A stretch of DNA of 7,078 bases from Candidatus Zixiibacteriota bacterium (GTDB lineage: Bacteria; Zixibacteria; MSB-5A5; GN15; JAAZOE01): the NCBI GenBank assembly GCA_028700875.1, contig JAQVRW010000160.1, positions 1 to 7,078 of the forward strand, given 5' to 3'. Position numbers and translations under genes: made by a program. This document shows, one piece after another, positions 5,216 through 7,078 of this stretch. Each line of letters begins with the position of its first letter. Within the stretch, counting starts at the first letter, position 1. Under the pieces are notes generated by a model. That model was not told the origin of the DNA. It saw only the letters and a program-made list of their open reading frames with translations, and made no database searches.

Positions 5216-5253
5216 CGGCGCTCAGGAGATAAATCTCCTTCGCTCTGGGTGGG
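5210..5253. repeat. 44-base palindrome (CCCACCC…AGGAGAT/ATCTCCT…GGGTGGG)
   Basis: The outer arms CCCACCC (5210-5216) and GGGTGGG (5247-5253) and the inner arms AGGAGAT (5224-5230) and ATCTCCT (5233-5239) are perfect complements, separated by a 7-by-7 internal loop (GGCGCTC opposite TCGCTCT). The structure could form in DNA or in RNA from either strand. It lacks a trailing T-run. Confidence 0.7.
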
Positions 5254-5363
5254 GCACCATACCACCCTAAAGGATATTTCTGGATGAAGGGCGGGAGACG
5301 AACGCGAAGCCTCGCACCGACAATGTGGCAAAGACCATGATTGCCCCGTTGCATATTGATTTC

Positions 5364-5383
5364 GGGCGAGCACCCGCTCGCCC
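5364..5383. repeat. Hairpin, second copy of the TTTCGGGCG…CGCCCCTACG family
   Basis: GGGCGAGC (5364-5371) pairs perfectly with GCTCGCCC (5376-5383) around ACCC. Compared with 5034-5052 the flanks are the same (TTTCGGGCG and CGCCCCTACG), while the inner stem bases differ on both arms so that pairing is preserved. Confidence 0.75.
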
Positions 5384-5438
5384 CTACGGGAGAAACCGCG
5401 TTCGGAGCGCATAGGGACGTACGCCGCGCACAACGATA

Positions 5439-5453
5439 ATAATTATATCACGA
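5439..5453. repeat. 15-base direct repeat, right copy
   Basis: ATAATTATATCACGA differs from the copy at 5061-5075 by a single T-to-C change. It stands 56 bases after the second GC-rich hairpin, at the right-hand boundary of the palindromic block. Confidence 0.55.
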
Positions 5454-5463
5454 AATATTACCG

Positions 5464-5499
5464 GCGAATCATTTCACGATAGTATCGATCGCGAATCAT
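5464..5499. repeat. Short repeat cluster past the stop of the methyltransferase gene
   Basis: GCGAATCAT occurs at 5464-5472 and again at 5491-5499, bracketing the near-palindrome CGATAGTATCG (5477-5487). It lies 15-50 bases beyond the methyltransferase stop codon, where a terminator or a binding site might be expected. The GC-poor stem makes an intrinsic terminator unlikely. Confidence 0.35.
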
Positions 5500-5513
5500 C
5501 CGTCGGTTGCATA

Positions 5514-6278
5514 TCAGGCTATTGGTTTGACGCCGATCAAAGCTGGGATCGAACCGCCGTCTTCCTCCGACAGCAGAATCTGGTCTTCATGCAGGCTAAA
5601 TCCCGCCTCTTTCATGAATTCGCGCCAGACATCCATGGGGAACAACCCGCGATGATGAATATCGGTCTCCATCGTCAGGACGCCCGACCGTCGAATGAGG
5701 TAAATATATAACGCCTCATACCAGGTATCGGAAGGATCGGGGTCATAGTAGTTTTCCAAGAGCGTTATTTCGGTATCGCTATGGGAATGAGTGGACGTGC
5801 GGGTCCTGGATTGGCGGAAATTGTCCTTGGCGTCCTGAACCTGGGTCACGAAGGCTCCACCGGGGCGAAGATGGCTGAAGGCGGTGCGTATGGCAGCCTT
5901 GAGTCCTTCTGGGGTGCGCATGTAGTTGATGGCGTCGAACGCGGTCACGGCGTCGAACAACCGTCCCAGGCGCACCGAGCGCATATCCCCGCAGATATAA
6001 GTGATTTCCGGGTTCAGCTCCCGCGCCAGCGTCAACATCTGGTTGCTGATATCCACCCCGGTCACCTCGAACGTTTTCTTGAGGGTAAAATCGTTATGTC
6101 CGCCGCCGCAACCGAAGTTGGCGACAGCCGTCACCGGAATTCGGGCGTATTTCCGCACCAGACGGATATATTCCTCGGTCTCCTTCACATAATCATTCGG
6201 CGGGCAGATAATCGGCCAGGCCCAGGACAAATCGCCGTACATGCGGCGTTGATCGACGGTCGAAAACGGATGTGGCAT
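5514..6278 (-). CDS. Class I SAM-dependent methyltransferase, substrate unknown
   Basis: This cytoplasmic enzyme transfers a methyl group from S-adenosylmethionine to an unidentified substrate. From the ATG at 6278 it has 254 residues. The Rossmann core is clear: motif I VANFGCGGGHNDFTL (about 52-66), the acidic ribose-binding residue in VTGVDIS (D76), CGDM (96-99) for the adenine side, FDAVTAFDAINYM (108-120) and LRPGG (137-141). An aromatic N-terminal segment (MYGDLSWAWPIICPP) probably caps the active site, and a β-rich insert follows the core. The frame reaches back to an ATG at 6311, eleven codons longer. The later ATG is preferred because GGGGGA lies just upstream and the extra residues look non-conserved, but this is not certain. 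It follows the nuclease gene on the same strand after a gap of about 55-90 bases, so co-transcription is likely. Small-molecule, protein or nucleic-acid substrates are all possible. Confidence 0.88.
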   Translation of the reverse strand: MPHPFSTVDQRRMYGDLSWAWPIICPPNDYVKETEEYIRLVRKYARIPVTAVANFGCGGGHNDFTLKKTFEVTGVDISNQMLTLARELNPEITYICGDMRSVRLGRLFDAVTAFDAINYMRTPEGLKAAIRTAFSHLRPGGAFVTQVQDAKDNFRQSRTRTSTHSHSDTEITLLENYYDPDPSDTWYEALYIYLIRRSGVLTMETDIHHRGLFPMDVWREFMKEAGFSLHEDQILLSEEDGGSIPALIGVKPIA

Positions 6279-6366
6279 CTTTCCCCCAAACGCGAATCCC
6301 GGCGTCGCCATGTCGACTTGTGCTCAAAGGCGACCAGCCGGCCACTCGCACTATTCTACGGCCGGT

Positions 6367-7078
6367 TCACTTTTCTTCACCTTCGGCGCGGTGAAGATAC
6401 TCCAGAGCTGTCGTCCTAAGCCGCGCCTTGTCTATTCCTTCAACGACATTGGCTTCCAGAAACTTTTCGAAGGCCAGATCGAGCCGTCCCAGATTCAAAT
6501 CCATGTATGGATTGGCCTCCGGCTTGACCTCTTTTTCAAAACGCACGTCCAGCGAAAACGCCTCGTTTTTCAAGGCGGCTATCTTGTCGAACGCCAGGCT
6601 GCGGTAGGTCTCCTCCGGAATATCGGTCAGGCGAACGCGAAGAATCTTATCCTCCGGATTTCGTTCGCGAACCACGCGCTCCAATTCGCCGACGATTTGT
6701 TCCGCCGTTTTCCCCCTGGCGGTCACGGCCGGCATATCGACCATGACCCGCGATTTTATTTCATGAAAGCGGATGATCGGCTCCCCGGCCGACAACTCCA
6801 CCTCGATGAACCCCTTGGCATGTTCGGCTTCCGCCTGCGACAGCCGCTCGGTGGAACCGGAGTAATAGACATTCGGCTCCACCTGCGTGTAGTTATGATA
6901 ATGCCCCAGGGCGACATAGTCAAACCCCTTGTGGAAATGGGACGAATCGATTTCTTGTTCGGACAGGTCGGCCATTTGGAATTCCTTGATCCCGGCAACC
7001 ACTCCGTGCAAGACCAAGATGTTGTATCGCGCTTCGGGGTCCGGCGCGACGTTGGCCAATTCCTGTTTGAGAATCTCC
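6367..7078 (-). CDS. SbcD/Mre11-like DNA exonuclease subunit, C-terminal part
   Basis: The visible 236 residues are the C-terminal part of a calcineurin-type metallophosphoesterase of the DNA-repair exonuclease group (SbcD, Mre11, YhaO). These are two-metal nucleases that trim DNA ends and hairpins, usually with an SMC-like ATPase partner. Two late metal-binding motifs are present: LVLHGVV, with the metal-ligand His at residue 24 of the visible part, and VALGHYH (55-61), the G-H-x-H motif. YYSGSTERLSQAEAEHAKGF follows, matching the 'GS-x-E-R … E … KGF' segment of SbcD-like proteins, and then a helical capping region. The frame is open to the right edge (it reads EILKQE before the TTG at 7059), so the N terminus with the D-x-H, GDxxD and GNHD motifs lies outside the window. 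The methyltransferase gene, not an sbcC-type ATPase, follows it downstream. Confidence 0.85.
   Translation of the reverse strand, partial: EILKQELANVAPDPEARYNILVLHGVVAGIKEFQMADLSEQEIDSSHFHKGFDYVALGHYHNYTQVEPNVYYSGSTERLSQAEAEHAKGFIEVELSAGEPIIRFHEIKSRVMVDMPAVTARGKTAEQIVGELERVVRERNPEDKILRVRLTDIPEETYRSLAFDKIAALKNEAFSLDVRFEKEVKPEANPYMDLNLGRLDLAFEKFLEANVVEGIDKARLRTTALEYLHRAEGEEK

Larger units (their letters stand above)
4985..5513. other. 529-base non-coding, repeat-rich block
   Basis: No credible gene was found here. The block contains the hairpins at 5034-5052 and 5364-5383 (same family), nested inverted repeats at 5125-5215, a palindrome at 5210-5253, near-identical direct repeats at 5061-5075 and 5439-5453, and a small repeat cluster at 5464-5499. 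A 122-codon frame stays open on the minus strand (5433-5065), but it runs through all the palindromes and lacks a ribosome site. The block separates convergently transcribed genes, so it also has to supply termination for both, yet no hairpin with a T-run was seen. Confidence 0.6.

Noticed and set aside
5034..5383. CRISPR array
   Set aside because: Only two copies of a palindromic motif occur, over 300 bases apart, with no regular spacing or uniform spacers.
5065..5433. 122-codon minus-strand open frame across the repeat block
   Set aside because: It passes through every palindrome of the block, has no convincing ribosome site, and is rich in Arg, Ser, Pro and Cys with no domain. It is better explained as translated repeat sequence.
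5781..6419. 212-codon plus-strand frame opposite the methyltransferase
   Set aside because: The minus strand carries all SAM-binding motifs; this frame is its shadow.

Overview
The window looks like chromosome from a Gram-negative bacterium. It carries an exported β-barrel-like protein, a lipid-carrier phosphatase and an LPS-type (GT9) glycosyltransferase. G+C is roughly 53-55% in the genes, and several intergenic stretches are packed with hairpins. That mixture suggests an uncultured, environmental, FCB-type lineage (Zixibacteria would be one guess), but this is weak inference because no marker gene is present.

Left, minus strand (2208 down to 1): an envelope operon. A near-consensus promoter at 2180-2208 drives a secreted, probably outer-membrane, β-rich protein (GTG start at 2139). 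After 27 bases comes undecaprenyl-diphosphatase (uppP). Its stop overlaps the start of a GT9 heptosyltransferase-like gene that leaves the window. UppP recycles the lipid carrier used for peptidoglycan and O-antigen, and GT9 enzymes build LPS core, so the operon reads as cell-envelope assembly.

Centre, plus strand (2246-4121): a close relative of the Aquifex leucine transporter LeuT (NSS family). It has its own promoter, a 166-base leader that can fold, and an 8-bp inverted repeat at the predicted transcript start. One base after the transporter comes a 38-codon single-helix gene resembling the MetS-type small subunits of NSS transporters. The two genes probably form one transport unit.

Middle right (4122-5513): an accessory patch. 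Two strong hairpins (4128-4211) precede an AT-richer gene of unknown function whose N-terminal membrane anchor is cut off by an in-frame TAA at 4286. Downstream is a 529-base non-coding block containing two sequence-diverged hairpins of one family, a large palindrome with alternative pairing partners, and near-identical 15-base direct repeats. It looks like dispersed repeats plus acquired cargo. No transposase or integrase is present.

Right, minus strand (7078 down to 5514): the C-terminal part of an SbcD/Mre11-like DNA metallophosphoesterase, followed after a short gap by a class I SAM-dependent methyltransferase, probably in one transcript. No tRNA, rRNA, CRISPR array or convincing intrinsic terminator with a U-run was seen.
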